A stretch of 64,000 nt of DNA from S5-A14a sp022766365 (GCA_050313295.1 JBNPLD010000006.1), one strand, 5' to 3'; positions 16,260 to 25,767 are shown, counted from the stretch's first letter. Notes: generated from the letters alone by a model not told the origin. Program-made: numbers and translations.

Positions 16260-16953
16260 GAATTTGCGTAAGTGTATCATCATTTATTTTACTGTCCCAA
16301 TTATAACATGAAAGCCAGCAAAGAATGGCAAGCAACACCGGTATCCAACCGTTGATCTGCCATGGCTCCGGAAGATGAAGAACCATATGCGCTGCTGCGG
16401 CTGCAAGTGATGTGATCACTAAGATTGCCAGCTTATACGGACCCCCTGAACGTCTTCTTCCTTCCTCTGTTTTCGCATTTCTTCCCGCACTTCTTGTAAC
16501 CAGAAACAAAGCTGTGAAACTCACTGCAAGCAAAGCTAAAACAGCCGGTCCTAACACGAAATTATACCCTCTGCTGCTAACTCCCGCAACCAAGGCGAGA
16601 ACGAAAATATATGTGAAGAATGCATCTCCAAGTGCCATTATCGTCTTCTGATTTTCAGGTCTCTGAGGTGCAGCTTCCATTATATCTTCCACTGCTTGGT
16701 CGAAGTCCCCTCCAAGGATCCCCAAAAGATCTCTCTTAACGCTTCTTCGACTCTTATCTTCTGCAATCAGTGCGTTAATCAAATCCGTCCTTACCACCTC
16801 GATATAGGCTCGTGCCGCCCCTCTGGTATCAAGTTCGGCGAGAAGGTCCTTCATCAGATTCCTATCCTTAATATCAAAGTATCTGAGACGTTTGTCATTA
16901 GTTCTCTTGAGTTTCTCGTAATCATTTCTTGAAAAAATATTTTTCTTACCCAT
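16240..16953 (-). CDS. Unrecognised membrane protein with soluble N-terminal half
   Basis: The 237-residue protein begins with a charged helical part (about residues 1-105; DLLGILGGDFDQAVEDIMEAA near 76-96) and then has four hydrophobic segments at about 107-127, 132-152, 172-192 and 202-219. The soluble part has the look of DUF1048/DUF1129-type membrane proteins of Bacillota, but I cannot assign a family. The ATG at 16953 lacks a Shine-Dalgarno. A TAAAAT box ends seven bases before the ATG, so the mRNA may be leaderless. It converges with ogt and is followed upstream by PFOR on the same strand. Confidence 0.7.
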   Translation of the reverse strand: MGKKNIFSRNDYEKLKRTNDKRLRYFDIKDRNLMKDLLAELDTRGAARAYIEVVRTDLINALIAEDKSRRSVKRDLLGILGGDFDQAVEDIMEAAPQRPENQKTIMALGDAFFTYIFVLALVAGVSSRGYNFVLGPAVLALLAVSFTALFLVTRSAGRNAKTEEGRRRSGGPYKLAILVITSLAAAAAHMVLHLPEPWQINGWIPVLLAILCWLSCYNWDSKINDDTLTQIQRDYAE

Positions 16954-17005
16954 AATTTAAATTTTAACATATTTTTAATGGCTTTTAAAGTACTATTTCG
17001 CAAGC

Positions 17006-17055
17006 AAAAGGGGATTCCCCTGAGCTATTACAGCCTGTCAACAGAATCCCCTTCA
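17006..17055 (-). terminator. Terminator of the PFOR gene
   Basis: Read on the minus strand, GAAGGGGATTC (about 17054-17044) pairs with GAATCCCCTT (17017-17008), followed by TTGC. It lies about 45 bases after the PFOR stop. The inner loop of 26 bases can form an extra small stem. Confidence 0.65.
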
Positions 17056-17100
17056 AATCATGTTCAATTAAATTTTTATTAAGTTGCCTATAAATGTGAT

Positions 17101-20100
17101 TTACTGCTTAGGTGGATCGCTAGGATCTCTCTTTTCTGCAGCATCACTTGCTTTTGGAACTGAGTCCTGTGCAGCTCCATATGTTTTCTCAAGTTCCTTA
17201 AGCAAATCATAGCGGCGAAGAGCATCTTCCTCGTTCTTCTCGAAGAGCTGTTCTGCTCTGTCCGGGAATTTTCTGGTCAGTGAACTGTACCTTACTTCGC
17301 TCATGAGGAAGTCCTTATATCCGTCTGCCTTTGGAGCCTTGCTGTCAACCTTAAGCGGGTTCTTCCCTTCTGCAGCCAGGTCAGGATTGAATCTCAGAAG
17401 GTTCCAGTAACCTACATCAACTGCATCCTTGATAATGCCCTGAGCATTTGACAAATTGATACCGTGGTTGATACAAGGTGCATAAGCTATAATCAGAGAT
17501 GGTCCCTTATATGCTTCCGCTTCCTTGATAGCCTTCAGTGTCTGATTCATATCAGCTCCCATACCAATCTGTGCAACGTATACATATCCGTATGCCATGG
17601 CAATCTGTGCCAGATCCTTCTTTTTAACGCCCTTTCCTGAGGCTGCAAACTTAGCAACTGCCCCCATAGGTGTTGATTTAGAGCTTTGTCCGCCCGTATT
17701 GGAATATACCTCTGTATCAAATACAAGGATATTTACATCTTCTCCTGAAGCGATAACATGGTCAAGTCCGCCATAACCTATATCATATGCCCAACCGTCA
17801 CCACCGAAGATCCATACTGATGGCTTTACGAGAAGATTGCTGTTGTCCTTTAAGAATTTAACTTCCTCTTCTGTATCATCCATCTTATCCAGCACCTCAA
17901 GGAGTGCCTTAGAGGCAACCTTTGACTCATCTCCGTCATACATATGATCAAGCCAATTCTGAGCAACTTCCTTGAAATCAGCATGCTTCTCAGCAAGTTT
18001 TTCAACTGCAGTTTTAGCAGCTTCCCTTCTGGTCTTCATTCCCAGGTGCATACCGAGTCCGAATTCCGCATTGTCCTCAAACAGTGAGTTAGCCCACGCA
18101 GGACCGCATCCATTTTCGTTGGTCGTATACGGTGTTGCAGGTGCACTGAATCCCCAAATTGATGAACACCCCGTAGCATTGGCAACGAACATTCTATCAC
18201 CAAACAACTGTGTAACCAATCTGGCATATGGTGTTTCTCCACATCCCGGACAAGCTCCTGAGAACTCAAGCAGCGGCTGCAGGAACTGTGATCCCTTAAG
18301 ACTGTCAGGTTTAAACGGAACTTCAACTCTTTCTGTTCCATAATATACGGTATCGTACTTCTTCTGAGTCTCGTGCATTAGTTCAGTAGTTACCGGAACC
18401 ATTTCAAGTGCCTTGTTCTTAGCAGGGCAGGTTGATGCACAAGATCCGCAGCCTGTACAATCCATTGAAGATATAGCGATGGTAAATTTCTGTCCGTCCT
18501 TAGCTCCCATCATATCAAGAGCCTGATCGCCAATTTTCTTGCCGTCTTCTTCGCTCATACCGAACGCTCTGATTACAGCATGAGGACATACATAGGCACA
18601 TCTGTTACACTGGATACAGTTCTCAGGCTTCCATACAGGAATTCTCTGTGCGATTTCTCTTTTCTCATGAAGTGCTGTTCCTGCCGGAGCATTACCTCTT
18701 GCATAATCAACAAATGTTGATACCGGTAAATCATCTCCTCGCATTGCATTGGACGGAACCATAACTTCGTTGAGATACTTGGTAAGTTCCGGAGTCTTGC
18801 CTTCCGGCTGAGGGAAGCACATTTCACCTTCGGCTGTCTTCCAACTATCAGGAACCTTAAACTCCTTGACATACTTGATACCTGCATCAACTGCAGCCTT
18901 GTTCATGCTGACAATCTTTTCGCCTTTACGACCGTATGTCTTCTCAATGGCTTCCTTCATATATTCTGCAGCCTTATCGATAGGGATTATGTTGGCAAGC
19001 TTGAAGAATGCCGCCTGAAGAACAGTATTGGTTCTCATCACTCCAAGACCTATCTCTTCTGCAAGATTAACAGCATTACAGGTGTAGAACTTGATATTGT
19101 TGTTTGCAATATATCTCTTAACATTACCCGGGATCATTCTTTCGAGTTCTTCCTCATCCCATGTTGTGTTCAACAGGAAATATCCTCCGGGAACGACATC
19201 CTGAACGATATCATATCTGTGCATGTATGACTGCTGATGACAAGCCACAAAATTCGCTTGTTTAACATAGTAAGTGGACTTGATAGGGTGGTCACCGAAT
19301 CTCAAGTGTGAAATTGTGATACCTCCGGACTTCTTTGAGTCATACTGGAAATATGCCTGTACATATTTGTCGGTATGGTCACCGATAATCTTAACTGAGT
19401 TCTTGTTCGCTCCGACTGTACCGTCAGAACCAAGACCCCAGAATTTGCACGAGATTGTACCTTCCGGAACTGTAACCGGTCTCTCGCTCGGTGTCAGAGA
19501 AAGGTTAGTTACATCATCTATGATTGAAATTGTGAATTCCGACTTTGGATTATCTTTCTTCAGATCTTCGTATACCGCCAGAATATCAGCAGGCTGTACG
19601 TCCTTTGATCCGAGTCCGTATCTGCCGCCTGTAATCGTACATTTTTCGAATTCGGTCCCTCTGAGAGCATTTACAATGTCCAAGTATAGCGGCTCACCGA
19701 TAGAACCGGGTTCCTTACATCTGTCAAGAACAGCGATCTTCTTGACAGTCTTAGGAATCTGAGACAGAAGATGCTTAACTGAGAAAGGTCTGTAAAGGTG
19801 CACTTTAACAAGTCCGACCTTGCTTCCCTTGGCATTCAGATAATCCACTACTTCTTCTGTTGCGTCACATACAGATCCCATTGCAACTATGATCTCCGTT
19901 GCATCTTCAGCTCCATAGTAGTTGAAAGGCTTGTAGTTTGTTCCAATCTTTTCATTAACCATATTCATGCAGTCAACGAAAATCTGAACAGCATCTTTAT
20001 AGATAGGGTTGCAAGCTTCTCGATGCTGGAAGAATGTCTCAGGCTGCTCCGCAGATCCCATTGCCATTCCGTGTTCAGGATGCAAGGCTTCCGCCCTTCT

Positions 20101-20703
20101 TCTCTTAACAGCGTCCCAGTCCACCATGCTCTTGAGTTCATCGTAATCCCAAACTTCAATCTTCTGCTGTTCGTGGGAAGTTCTAAATCCATCGAAGAAA
20201 TGAAGCGTTGGCAGACTTCCGTTCATAGTTGCCAGATGAGCAACAGCAGCAAGGTCCATAACCTGTTGAACACTGTTTGAGGCCAACATTGCAAAACCTG
20301 TCTGTCTGGCAGCCATAACGTCGGAGTGATCTCCGAAAATCGAAAGAGCATGTGTAGCAATAGCTCTTGCTGCTACATGAAATACCGCAGGTGCCATCTC
20401 AGCTGCAAGCTTATACATGTTAGGAATCATCAACAGAAGTCCCTGAGATGCAGTAAATGTGGAAGTAAACGACCCGGCGGATGCTGCTCCGTGAACTGCT
20501 CCGGCTGCTCCTCCCTCTGACTGCATTTCTATAATGTTCACCTTCTCACCGAAAATATTCTTACGGTCGTCAGATGCCCATTCGTCCATGCTCTCAGCCA
20601 TAGGGGATGATGGTGTGATTGGATAGATAGCTGCTACTTCAGAAAAAGCATATGCCACATGGGCTGCAGCGGTGTTACCATCCATTGTTTTTAGATTTCT
20701 CAC
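17101..20703 (-). CDS. nifJ: Pyruvate:ferredoxin (flavodoxin) oxidoreductase
   Basis: This single-chain PFOR of about 1200 residues oxidises pyruvate to acetyl-CoA and CO2 and passes electrons to ferredoxin or flavodoxin. It is the central fermentative enzyme of clostridia. Visible are the pyrimidine-binding YPITPSSPMAE at the N-terminus, two [4Fe-4S] ferredoxin motifs (CIQCNRCAYVCPHA and CTGCGSCASTCPA, near residues 690-765), the CPGCGETPYA proximal cluster segment and the TPP motif GDGWAYDIGYGG. The best start is GTG at 20703, eight bases after GGAAGG. An ATG at 20730 (MYKQRK) in frame lacks a ribosome site. The gene is monocistronic, with its own promoter and terminator. Confidence 0.97.
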   Translation of the reverse strand: MRNLKTMDGNTAAAHVAYAFSEVAAIYPITPSSPMAESMDEWASDDRKNIFGEKVNIIEMQSEGGAAGAVHGAASAGSFTSTFTASQGLLLMIPNMYKLAAEMAPAVFHVAARAIATHALSIFGDHSDVMAARQTGFAMLASNSVQQVMDLAAVAHLATMNGSLPTLHFFDGFRTSHEQQKIEVWDYDELKSMVDWDAVKRRRAEALHPEHGMAMGSAEQPETFFQHREACNPIYKDAVQIFVDCMNMVNEKIGTNYKPFNYYGAEDATEIIVAMGSVCDATEEVVDYLNAKGSKVGLVKVHLYRPFSVKHLLSQIPKTVKKIAVLDRCKEPGSIGEPLYLDIVNALRGTEFEKCTITGGRYGLGSKDVQPADILAVYEDLKKDNPKSEFTISIIDDVTNLSLTPSERPVTVPEGTISCKFWGLGSDGTVGANKNSVKIIGDHTDKYVQAYFQYDSKKSGGITISHLRFGDHPIKSTYYVKQANFVACHQQSYMHRYDIVQDVVPGGYFLLNTTWDEEELERMIPGNVKRYIANNNIKFYTCNAVNLAEEIGLGVMRTNTVLQAAFFKLANIIPIDKAAEYMKEAIEKTYGRKGEKIVSMNKAAVDAGIKYVKEFKVPDSWKTAEGEMCFPQPEGKTPELTKYLNEVMVPSNAMRGDDLPVSTFVDYARGNAPAGTALHEKREIAQRIPVWKPENCIQCNRCAYVCPHAVIRAFGMSEEDGKKIGDQALDMMGAKDGQKFTIAISSMDCTGCGSCASTCPAKNKALEMVPVTTELMHETQKKYDTVYYGTERVEVPFKPDSLKGSQFLQPLLEFSGACPGCGETPYARLVTQLFGDRMFVANATGCSSIWGFSAPATPYTTNENGCGPAWANSLFEDNAEFGLGMHLGMKTRREAAKTAVEKLAEKHADFKEVAQNWLDHMYDGDESKVASKALLEVLDKMDDTEEEVKFLKDNSNLLVKPSVWIFGGDGWAYDIGYGGLDHVIASGEDVNILVFDTEVYSNTGGQSSKSTPMGAVAKFAASGKGVKKKDLAQIAMAYGYVYVAQIGMGADMNQTLKAIKEAEAYKGPSLIIAYAPCINHGINLSNAQGIIKDAVDVGYWNLLRFNPDLAAEGKNPLKVDSKAPKADGYKDFLMSEVRYSSLTRKFPDRAEQLFEKNEEDALRRYDLLKELEKTYGAAQDSVPKASDAAEKRDPSDPPKQ

Positions 20704-20760
20704 TGGTTTCACCTTCCTTTGTTTATACATAAATTATCTAATACATTGTTTCCTAGTTTA

Positions 20761-20789
20761 AGTGTACTCCTGACTGTATACAATGTCAA
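20761..20789 (-). promoter_or_regulatory. Sigma-A promoter of the PFOR gene
   Basis: On the minus strand TTGACA (20789-20784) and TACACT (20766-20761) are 17 bases apart. Start near 20754 gives a leader of about 50 bases. A perfect -35 box fits a highly expressed gene. Confidence 0.7.
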
Positions 20790-20883
20790 CCGATTTCTTC
20801 TGTTAGCAATATCTAATTTTCTCTTAATTTATATGTGCTCATGGGAATTGTTCAACTATATCGTCGGCAAATTCTCCCCCATA

Positions 20884-20930
20884 TAAAAGACTGCGAAAGG
20901 TGAAACTATACCACAGCAATCGCAGTCTCC
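20884..20930 (-). terminator. Terminator of the lipoprotein gene
   Basis: On the minus strand AGACTGCGA (20928-20920) pairs with TCGCAGTCT (20896-20888), followed by TTTAT. It lies about 58 bases after the stop of the lipoprotein gene. Confidence 0.7.
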
Positions 20931-20986
20931 CATGCCCAAAATTTGAGTTATATTTGTATAAAAATACTAAAATTTCACTTTATCTT

Positions 20987-21655
20987 TTATCTATCGGTTT
21001 GTCCACCTTGGCTGCCGGCATTCGGCTGACCATGAATAGATTTACTGAGCTCGTTGGTCATATAAGTTAAAAGTCCTCCCTCTAAAGCGTCGAGGAATTT
21101 AACGTTACTTACAAGATCTCCAAACTCCCATTTCTTCTCATCTTTGTTGTACTTAGCAACAATCTTTACTTTATTCTTAACATTTTTCTTAACTTTCTTG
21201 GAAGCATTCTTAATTGCATCGTTATATTCCTTCTTCGCCTCCTCAGTAGATATTTTCTTTCCGTTAGGCTCTGCTACCTTCTTCACTATATCAGCACGAA
21301 CTTCTTTAACCAATTTAGGAAAATCGTTCGCTGTAATCTCTACGTTTATCTCAGCTTCTTCACCCTTCTTGGTTTCATTACTGTCAAGAATCTTGTAGTC
21401 GAAATCCTTCATCATATCCATAAGAGCATCCGGATTATCCTTCTGGCTTTTTTCAATCTTCTTTTTCTCTTCATCACTCAGTTTCTTTCCGGTCAGTTTC
21501 TCTTGCCAAACTACGGCATCACCCTTCTGAAGATCCTTAAGCAGTGCCTCAGCTGCTCCTTCAGGAGTATCCTTATTGCTCCCGCAGGCTGCAAGCCCAA
21601 ATGCCAATATTACACCCATTGTAAGTGCGAAAATTTGCTTTATAGTCTTATTCAT
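20987..21655 (-). CDS. Lipoprotein, DUF4878/5105-like
   Basis: The 222-residue protein has a lipoprotein signal peptide with lipobox LAAC (cysteine 24), so it should be anchored on the outer face of the membrane. The mature part is lysine-rich and starts with PEGAAEALLKDLQKGD, which resembles the small NTF2-like DUF4878/DUF5105 domains of Bacillota lipoproteins. The ligand is unknown. It has a GAGGAG ribosome site and its own terminator. The C-terminus is polar (GQPNAGSQGGQTDR). Confidence 0.75.
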   Translation of the reverse strand: MNKTIKQIFALTMGVILAFGLAACGSNKDTPEGAAEALLKDLQKGDAVVWQEKLTGKKLSDEEKKKIEKSQKDNPDALMDMMKDFDYKILDSNETKKGEEAEINVEITANDFPKLVKEVRADIVKKVAEPNGKKISTEEAKKEYNDAIKNASKKVKKNVKNKVKIVAKYNKDEKKWEFGDLVSNVKFLDALEGGLLTYMTNELSKSIHGQPNAGSQGGQTDR

Positions 21656-21722
21656 TGTCCATTCTCCTCATAAATCTTACATCAATCTGAATACAAGATA
21701 TTATACCGCTATAAATTTCATC

Positions 21723-21750
21723 TTGCAAGAAAAAGCCTAAGGTATATAAT
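21723..21750 (+). promoter_or_regulatory. Promoter giving a near-leaderless DMT transcript
   Basis: TTGCAA (21723-21728), 16 bases, then a perfect TATAAT (21745-21750). The predicted start falls at about 21757, directly at the ATG (21758), and no Shine-Dalgarno is visible between them. Confidence 0.5.
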
Positions 21751-21757
21751 ACCTATT

Positions 21758-22645
21758 ATGAACATTAAAGAAACCACAACAAACAAATCGATCTTATGTA
21801 TGATGCTCTCATCCACCTCTTTTGTGATGATGGCAACTATGGTCAAACTCTCCGGCAGCCATCTGCCTCTTATGCAGCAGGTATTCTTTAGAAACCTCGT
21901 TATGCTAATCTTTTCCTATTGGATTATCAGACAACAAGGCACCTCCCTCAGGGTAAAACCTGTTCATAGATCTTTTCTTGCTGTAAGATGCCTGTTCGGA
22001 TTTCTCGGAGTGATATGTGTCTTTTATGCAAATAACCACCTCTATCTTGCAGACGCTCAAATCCTCCAGAAACTCAATCCATTCTTTGTAACCTTCTGGG
22101 CGTTCACCTTGCTCAAGGAAAAGGTTACATGGAAAAGGGTTGCTACAATATTGTTGGGATTTATAGGCGCAGTAGTTGTCATCAATCCCACAGGTACATT
22201 TGGGGCTTCGGATATATCAGGAGGTTTCACTTCTATATTCCCATTCATAGTAGGCATTGCCTCTGCATTCTTCGGAGGAACTGCCTACGCCATGGTGGGA
22301 CGCCTGGCAGGAGCTGTTGAAGGAATAGTTATAATATTTTACTTTTCTGTTTTTTCAATAATAGTTTCAGCATTTTTTCTACCATTTAACTGGGTTTGGC
22401 CGGATCCGGTTTCATGGATCCACCTTATTTTGATAGGTGTATTCGCTGCCGGCGGTCAATACTTCATAACCAAAGCTTATACTACAGGGAAGGCAAGTTC
22501 GGTAGCACTGTTTGATTATACAGGTGTAATAATTTCTCCAATAGTCGCACTGATAGTCTTTGATGAAAACCTGAAGATGACAACTCTAATTGGAATGGCT
22601 ATTATAATTGCAAGCGGAATCTGGTCCATGAAACTTAAAAGATAG
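21758..22645 (+). CDS. EamA/DMT-superfamily transporter
   Basis: The 295-residue protein has about ten hydrophobic helices in two similar halves, as in EamA (DUF6) drug/metabolite transporters. The first half ends near FVTFWAFTLLKEKVTWKRVATILLGFIGAVVVI (split here in two helices), and the second half ends with the matching LIVFDENLKMTTLIGMAIIIASG. Such proteins export amino acids, nucleotides or other metabolites; the substrate is unknown. The gene is monocistronic and its transcript appears leaderless. A long-range stem downstream (AAAATGGCT at 22698 with AGCCATTTTT at 22756) may be its terminator. Confidence 0.85.
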   Translation: MNIKETTTNKSILCMMLSSTSFVMMATMVKLSGSHLPLMQQVFFRNLVMLIFSYWIIRQQGTSLRVKPVHRSFLAVRCLFGFLGVICVFYANNHLYLADAQILQKLNPFFVTFWAFTLLKEKVTWKRVATILLGFIGAVVVINPTGTFGASDISGGFTSIFPFIVGIASAFFGGTAYAMVGRLAGAVEGIVIIFYFSVFSIIVSAFFLPFNWVWPDPVSWIHLILIGVFAAGGQYFITKAYTTGKASSVALFDYTGVIISPIVALIVFDENLKMTTLIGMAIIIASGIWSMKLKR

Positions 22646-22697
22646 AACTCGAAAAAATGAGTATATAATTTCTATAGCAAAACTCATCTCAAAACAC

Positions 22698-22768
22698 AAA
22701 ATGGCTTAGGACCTTTGCAGCACAGATCTAATCTGCATATGCATTCATTGTCTTCAGCCATTTTTCAT
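22698..22768 (+). terminator. Possible long-loop terminator after the DMT gene
   Basis: AAAATGGCT (22698-22706) pairs with AGCCATTTT (22756-22764), followed by TCATT. The loop of about 49 bases can fold further (AGATC and GCATATGC elements). On the minus strand the same stem would also end hcp. The large loop makes this uncertain. Confidence 0.35.
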
Positions 22769-22799
22769 TATCCTTTAAATCTTCCCGGCGCAATCGATA

Positions 22800-24410
22800 C
22801 TAAGAGGTCTGAATCATCATCTCCAAATCCTTATCTACTTGACTTATCCCTGTAATCCCAAAGTTCTCCACCAACACATTCGTAACATTAGGTGACAGAA
22901 ACCCCGGAAGAGTAGGGCCAAGGTGGATATTCTTAACACCTAGGGAAAGAAGAGCCAAAAGAACGATAACAGCTTTCTGTTCATACCATGCTATATTGTA
23001 TGCAATTGGCAGTTCATTGATATCCTGAAGCTCGAATATTTCCTTGAGCTTCAATGCAATAACTGCAAGGGAATACGAATCATTGCACTGACCGGCATCG
23101 AGAACCCTTGGGATGCCATTAATATCTCCAAGATTTAATTTATTGTACCTGTATTTTGCACAACCCGCAGTAAGGATAACGCAATCTTTTGGAAGTTTCT
23201 TTGCAAATTCTTCATAATAATTCCTGCTCTTCATCCTTCCGTCACAGCCGCCCATGACGATAAATTTTCTAATAGCACCTGTTTTTACTGCATCTACGAT
23301 TTTATCTGCCAGTGCGAAAACTTGTGCATGGGCAAATCCTCCGACAATCTCGCCGGATTCAAGTTCTTCAGGAGGATTTGAAGTCTTTGCCATTTCAATA
23401 ATTTCAGAAAAGTCCTTATACCCGTTTTCATTTTCTTCAATGTGGCGACACCCCGGGAAGCCCGCTGCACCTGTTGTGAAAATTCTTTTCCTCACTGACT
23501 CATCTCGCGGTGGAACGATGCAGTTTGTTGTAAACAATATAGGCCCATTGAATTTCTTGAACTCTTCTGTCTGTTTCCACCATGCATTTCCATAATTTCC
23601 AACAAGATTCTTGTATTTTTTAAATTTCGGATAATAATGAGCAGGCAACATTTCACTATGAGTATAAACGTCCACATCTTCATCTTTCACCTGTTCAAGA
23701 AGCATTTCCATATCATTCAGATCGTGACCCGAGACCAAAATTCCCGCTCTTTGTCCAACACCGATTTTCACTTTCGTCATTTCAGGATTACCGTAAGTCT
23801 CTGTGTTGGCCTTATCAAGCAGTGCCATGGTTTTGACACCCATCTCCCCGGTTTTCATGGACAAGGCAACTAAGTCATCTTCTCCCAGATTGTCATCATC
23901 AACTTTAGCTAATGCCTCATAGATAAATTGATAAATAGCATTATCCTCAAAGCCCAGATTATATGCATGTTCACAATATGCGCATAATCCCTTTAAACCA
24001 TAAGTTATCATCTCTCTGAGAGATCTGATGTCTTCATTTTCAGTGGACAAAACACCCACTTTTTCCGCCATTCTTACAAGGGATTCTCTATCCGCATCAT
24101 TAATTGGTTCCATGTCTCCTGATCTGCAAAACGAATCTCTGATTCCGGCCATCTTTCTTATCTGGTTTTCTATGGCATCAGGATCAAAATTTGCATTTGT
24201 GATAGTCATAAACATTGACTTCACAACAGATTTATTGATCTCGTTTATGGACTCTATTTTGATATTCTCTTTTACTACAATATCGGCTATAGACTTTACA
24301 ATGTGTATCAGCAAATCCTGCAAAGCGGCAACCTCCGGATTCTTACCACATACACCCATTTTTCTGCAGCCTGTTCCGCAAGCTGTCTCCTGACATTGGT
24401 AACAAAACAT
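22800..24410 (-). CDS. hcp: Hydroxylamine reductase (hybrid cluster protein)
   Basis: Hcp contains a [4Fe-4S] cluster and a hybrid Fe-S-O cluster. It reduces NO or hydroxylamine and protects anaerobes from nitrosative stress. Near the start FCYQCQETACGTGCRKMGVCGK gives the C-x2-C-x8-C-x5-C pattern of the anaerobe-type protein. The hybrid-cluster ligands lie in the segments GHDLNDMEMLLEQ, TTNCIVPPRD, AGFPGCRH, AGCAKYRYN and LDAGQCNDSYSL. I prefer ATG at 24410 (MFCYQC), eight bases after GGAG. Upstream in-frame ATGs reach 24437 but lack a ribosome site. It is divergent from a Crp/Fnr-type regulator, as in many HcpR loci. Confidence 0.95.
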   Translation of the reverse strand: MFCYQCQETACGTGCRKMGVCGKNPEVAALQDLLIHIVKSIADIVVKENIKIESINEINKSVVKSMFMTITNANFDPDAIENQIRKMAGIRDSFCRSGDMEPINDADRESLVRMAEKVGVLSTENEDIRSLREMITYGLKGLCAYCEHAYNLGFEDNAIYQFIYEALAKVDDDNLGEDDLVALSMKTGEMGVKTMALLDKANTETYGNPEMTKVKIGVGQRAGILVSGHDLNDMEMLLEQVKDEDVDVYTHSEMLPAHYYPKFKKYKNLVGNYGNAWWKQTEEFKKFNGPILFTTNCIVPPRDESVRKRIFTTGAAGFPGCRHIEENENGYKDFSEIIEMAKTSNPPEELESGEIVGGFAHAQVFALADKIVDAVKTGAIRKFIVMGGCDGRMKSRNYYEEFAKKLPKDCVILTAGCAKYRYNKLNLGDINGIPRVLDAGQCNDSYSLAVIALKLKEIFELQDINELPIAYNIAWYEQKAVIVLLALLSLGVKNIHLGPTLPGFLSPNVTNVLVENFGITGISQVDKDLEMMIQTS

Positions 24411-24488
24411 ATTCATTTCTCCCATCATATTATTCATTTGCTAAATAGAAAAACTGATACCGATTTTCTATCATCACTTACAATTTTC

Positions 24489-24536
24489 TACCACATTATA
24501 TCTAAAAAAGTGGTATAATTACGTTGTTATAACCAC
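24489..24536. promoter_or_regulatory. Operator/promoter region between hcp and its regulator
   Basis: Three copies of a GTGGT-ATAA half-site occur: TATAATGTGGTA on the minus strand (24500-24489), GTGGTATAAT (24510-24519) and, inverted, TTATAACCAC (24527-24536). The last two form an imperfect 27-base palindrome. TATAAT boxes point both ways (24514-24519 plus; 24500-24495 minus for hcp). The palindrome lies near -35 to -40 of hcp, fitting activation by the neighbouring Crp/Fnr protein. Confidence 0.5.
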
Positions 24537-24578
24537 CTATATTTTGTCTTTAGAAAAATGTGAACAAATGGAGAGAAG

Positions 24579-25262
24579 ATGAATTACATCGATATACTGA
24601 GCAGGTGTTCCCTGTTCAAAGGAATCTCAAGAGATGATATTGAGGATATGAAGTCTGAAGGGTTGCTCAGGTACAATCATGTCAGCAAAGAAGCTGTAAT
24701 CTTCATGACAGGAGAATACATTAATGAGATAGGCATAGTTTTACATGGAGAAGTAAATATAGAAAATATAGATTTGTGGGGGAATCGGAGAATTCTCGCA
24801 AATATAAAGGAGGGAGATTTCTTTGGGGAAACTTATGCCTTAGTAAATGAACCACTCATGATAGATGTGGTTGCCACCTGCGACAGTCAGATTATTTATC
24901 TATCACCCGGTCGTATTATTTCCGGCGAATTTAACGGAGTCCAATGGGGAATTACCATGTTGACAAACATGCTCACAGGCGCTGTGGAAAAGAATCTCAC
25001 CTTATCGAAAAAAATATTTTGTACATCACCCCACAGTATCAGAAATAGGGTCTTTACTTTTCTATCTTTTCAGTCCGTCATTTCCGGGAGCAAAACATTT
25101 CAAATTCCATTTGATCGTCGACAGATGGCTGACTATCTGAATCTTGACAGAAGTGCATTATCAAAGGAACTTAGTCGTATGCGTGAAGAGGGCTTGATAG
25201 ATTTCTACAAAAACAGTTTTCGTATCATTGATGTGTCAGATTCTCAGCCTGAACAGCCTTAA
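24579..25262 (+). CDS. Crp/Fnr-family regulator, HcpR-like
   Basis: The 227-residue protein has an N-terminal cyclic-nucleotide-binding-type beta roll (about 10-125; GEVNIENIDLWGNRRILANIKEGDFFGETYALVNEP) and a C-terminal winged helix (about 145-215) with the recognition-helix region DRRQMADYLNLDRSALSKELSRMREEG. It lacks the N-terminal cysteines of Fnr. Its neighbour on the other strand is hcp, and this divergent pair is typical of HcpR, which senses nitrosative stress. Its last 38 bases overlap the end of the convergent nuclease gene. The signal (haem/NO or another) cannot be told from sequence. Confidence 0.85.
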   Translation: MNYIDILSRCSLFKGISRDDIEDMKSEGLLRYNHVSKEAVIFMTGEYINEIGIVLHGEVNIENIDLWGNRRILANIKEGDFFGETYALVNEPLMIDVVATCDSQIIYLSPGRIISGEFNGVQWGITMLTNMLTGAVEKNLTLSKKIFCTSPHSIRNRVFTFLSFQSVISGSKTFQIPFDRRQMADYLNLDRSALSKELSRMREEGLIDFYKNSFRIIDVSDSQPEQP

Positions 25263-25767
25263 ATTCATCCACGTATTTTACATTTGGGGGAATCGTCATC
25301 AATCTTGCAAGGCCTTCTTTTAACAGGGTTTTGTTGAACATCTCATCACCCAGGTAGACGTATGCGAGGAGTCTTCCATACTTATCTCTCTCCTGAACAT
25401 CAGTTTCTAGCCTTACGTATTTTCCCTCAAGGTGATCCTTTGTGAATTGGCTCGCGATTTTACCTTCAGGAGTGTTTCTTGATTGATCAGGGTGTACACT
25501 TTCCGGTGTATCTACACCAATCAATCTGACCTTTTCCTTTTTTCCATTTATTTTTACTACTATGGTATCTCCGTCTACAACCCTTTCACAGTATGCAGAA
25601 CCGGCATTTTCAGAATGACTTTTATCCATCCACTGTGGTATATAACCCTGCGGTATTAGTCCTTTATCCCGGGCATATGTAAATCCCAAAACCATAGCAG
25701 TGGACAATAGTATAGCAATCGCCTTCCTCCAAGGTGTTTTTTTTCTTCGGCGTTTTTTTCTTTTCAT
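25225..25767 (-). CDS. Secreted or anchored thermonuclease (SNase family)
   Basis: The 180-residue protein has a very basic N-terminus (MKRKKRRRKKTPWRK) and a hydrophobic segment (about 16-30), then a staphylococcal nuclease domain. Visible motifs are VVDGDTIVV, VRLIGVDTPE (catalytic Arg and Asp region), the PEGKIASQF stretch and RDKYGRLLAYVYLGD with the second catalytic Arg. The enzyme would cut DNA or RNA outside the membrane with Ca2+. The 3' end overlaps the Crp/Fnr gene by 38 bases on the opposite strand. Confidence 0.88.
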   Translation of the reverse strand: MKRKKRRRKKTPWRKAIAILLSTAMVLGFTYARDKGLIPQGYIPQWMDKSHSENAGSAYCERVVDGDTIVVKINGKKEKVRLIGVDTPESVHPDQSRNTPEGKIASQFTKDHLEGKYVRLETDVQERDKYGRLLAYVYLGDEMFNKTLLKEGLARLMTIPPNVKYVDEFKAVQAENLTHQ

